From positions 1 to 6,252 of the forward strand of contig JALSPE010000175.1 of assembly GCA_026986085.1 (NCBI GenBank): a DNA stretch of 6,252 bases, given 5' to 3'. The position numbers were made by a program, and so were the translations under genes. The notes below the pieces were generated by a model. The model saw only the letters and a list, made by a program, of their open reading frames with translations. It searched no databases and was not told where the DNA came from. The DNA comes from Campylobacteraceae bacterium (GTDB lineage: Bacteria > Campylobacterota > Campylobacteria > Campylobacterales > Sulfurovaceae). Positions 5,448 through 6,252 of the stretch are shown here, piece after piece. Each line of letters begins with the position of its first letter. Within the stretch, counting starts at the first letter, position 1.

Positions 5448-6230
5448 ATGAAATATTTTAAAATAATTTTAATATTTGCTACTGTTATTTATGCAAAAAA
5501 TAGTAATAACTCTAACTTAATACTATCTGAAGATAATTTTATAAGCAGTGGTGTATATCACACTAATGCAAGTATAGATAGATTAAAGTATAAGAGCACA
5601 ACAATTAAAGGAAAATATAGATTCTATAAAGATAAAACAGTAAACCCTTTTGTAATCGGTGGGTTTAGTTACTCGAGACAATATAGTAATAATTCAAATG
5701 ATACTCTAAAAGCTTTAAAATTAGGTGGTGGTTTAAATTACAAATTAAATAACAATATAGATTTAACTACCCAATATATATCTACACTATCATTTAGCTC
5801 CTTAAAGAATTTGACAGTAGATAAACAATTAAATAGCTACTCTACATCTCTAAATTACCATACAAAATTGAAATCTATAAATCCATATTTTAATAGTAAA
5901 GTTACCTTTAATAAACTAAAAGATATAGATGGATTCTCTATAAATTTAGAAGGAGGGGTAGTCTCTAATAAAATTACAAATATTTACAGCTATCCAATAT
6001 ACACAAAAGCATACTTAGGCTTAAGTGCTTACGATAAAACTCTATCAAAAGTAGTTAAATTCAATAGAGCTTATAGTGCCGGAGTAGAACTCTATTGGAA
6101 AATTGGAAAAATTTTAAAATATAAAAAACTAGATAACCTATCTATTGCTATAAAAGCACAAAAGAGTTTAGGTAATAATAACTTTAACGGAGAAAAAGTT
6201 GGAGTTGGCTTGAAGTTGCTAAAGTTTTAA
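5448..6230 (+). CDS. predicted outer-membrane beta-barrel protein, function unknown
   Basis: A 260-residue protein I do not recognise by family. MKYFKIILIFATVIYA is a clear signal peptide with cleavage after about A16. The mature part is rich in Asn, Ser, Lys and Tyr and is built of short amphipathic stretches of alternating polar and hydrophobic residues separated by Asn-rich turns, for example KGKYRFY (54-60), VIGGFSYS (69-76) and LKLGGGLNYKL (90-100). It ends GVGLKLLKF, and a terminal Phe preceded by alternating hydrophobics is the usual assembly signal read by the BAM complex. About 8-12 strands would fit the length; an autotransporter-like solitary barrel or an OmpA-like porin are possible. 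The start is fixed by the signal peptide, but no ribosome site precedes it: the 11-bp gap from the peptidase gene is tatagtatttt. Translation may depend on coupling to the upstream gene. The pair looks like an envelope module, though a shared function is inference. Confidence 0.75.
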   Translation: MKYFKIILIFATVIYAKNSNNSNLILSEDNFISSGVYHTNASIDRLKYKSTTIKGKYRFYKDKTVNPFVIGGFSYSRQYSNNSNDTLKALKLGGGLNYKLNNNIDLTTQYISTLSFSSLKNLTVDKQLNSYSTSLNYHTKLKSINPYFNSKVTFNKLKDIDGFSINLEGGVVSNKITNIYSYPIYTKAYLGLSAYDKTLSKVVKFNRAYSAGVELYWKIGKILKYKKLDNLSIAIKAQKSLGNNNFNGEKVGVGLKLLKF

Positions 6231-6252
6231 AATAGATTAGATTATTTTTTAT

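Noticed and set aside
6229..6250. Possible terminator after the barrel gene (AAAATA/TATTTT followed by T run)
   Set aside because: The stem has only A-T pairs and the window ends at 6252, so it cannot be judged.

Overview
The window looks like a chromosomal segment of a Campylobacterota (epsilonproteobacterial) species. It is very AT-rich, with codons dominated by A/T third positions. It carries a short FtsY without the acidic extension, and divergent from it the pair 5-formyltetrahydrofolate cyclo-ligase / RNase Y. From memory, Campylobacter jejuni has a similar block (radA, ftsY, a thioredoxin-like gene, then the ligase and rny). No search was run, so genus is not assigned.

Layout. Bases 1-97 hold what is probably the last 31 codons of a plus-strand gene entering from the left. 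Bases 76-236 are a 161-bp palindromic-ended element with perfect 19-bp terminal inverted repeats, no coding capacity and a possible AAT target duplication; it is best read as a MITE. Bases 256-289 form a hairpin terminator between the left-hand gene and ftsY, which is on the minus strand (332-1195). A 61-bp divergent region (1196-1256) holds two facing extended -10 promoters. From there the plus strand carries 5-FTHF cyclo-ligase (1257-1808), RNase Y (about 1833-3299), a periplasmic cyclophilin (3321-3836) and cmoB (3837-4745), with gaps of 0-24 bp that suggest one operon. After a 55-bp gap with a TATAAT box come an exported M15-type zinc peptidase (4801-5436) and a predicted outer-membrane beta-barrel protein (5448-6230). 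The window ends 22 bp later.

Functionally the first part is housekeeping: membrane protein targeting (FtsY), one-carbon metabolism (cyclo-ligase), mRNA turnover (RNase Y), protein folding in the periplasm (cyclophilin) and wobble-uridine modification of tRNA (CmoB). The right-hand pair is a cell-envelope module, a putative peptidoglycan hydrolase plus a barrel protein of unknown role. I see no CRISPR array, tRNA, rRNA or defence system. The most unusual structure is the MITE-like element and the way it supplies a new stop codon to the neighbouring reading frame.
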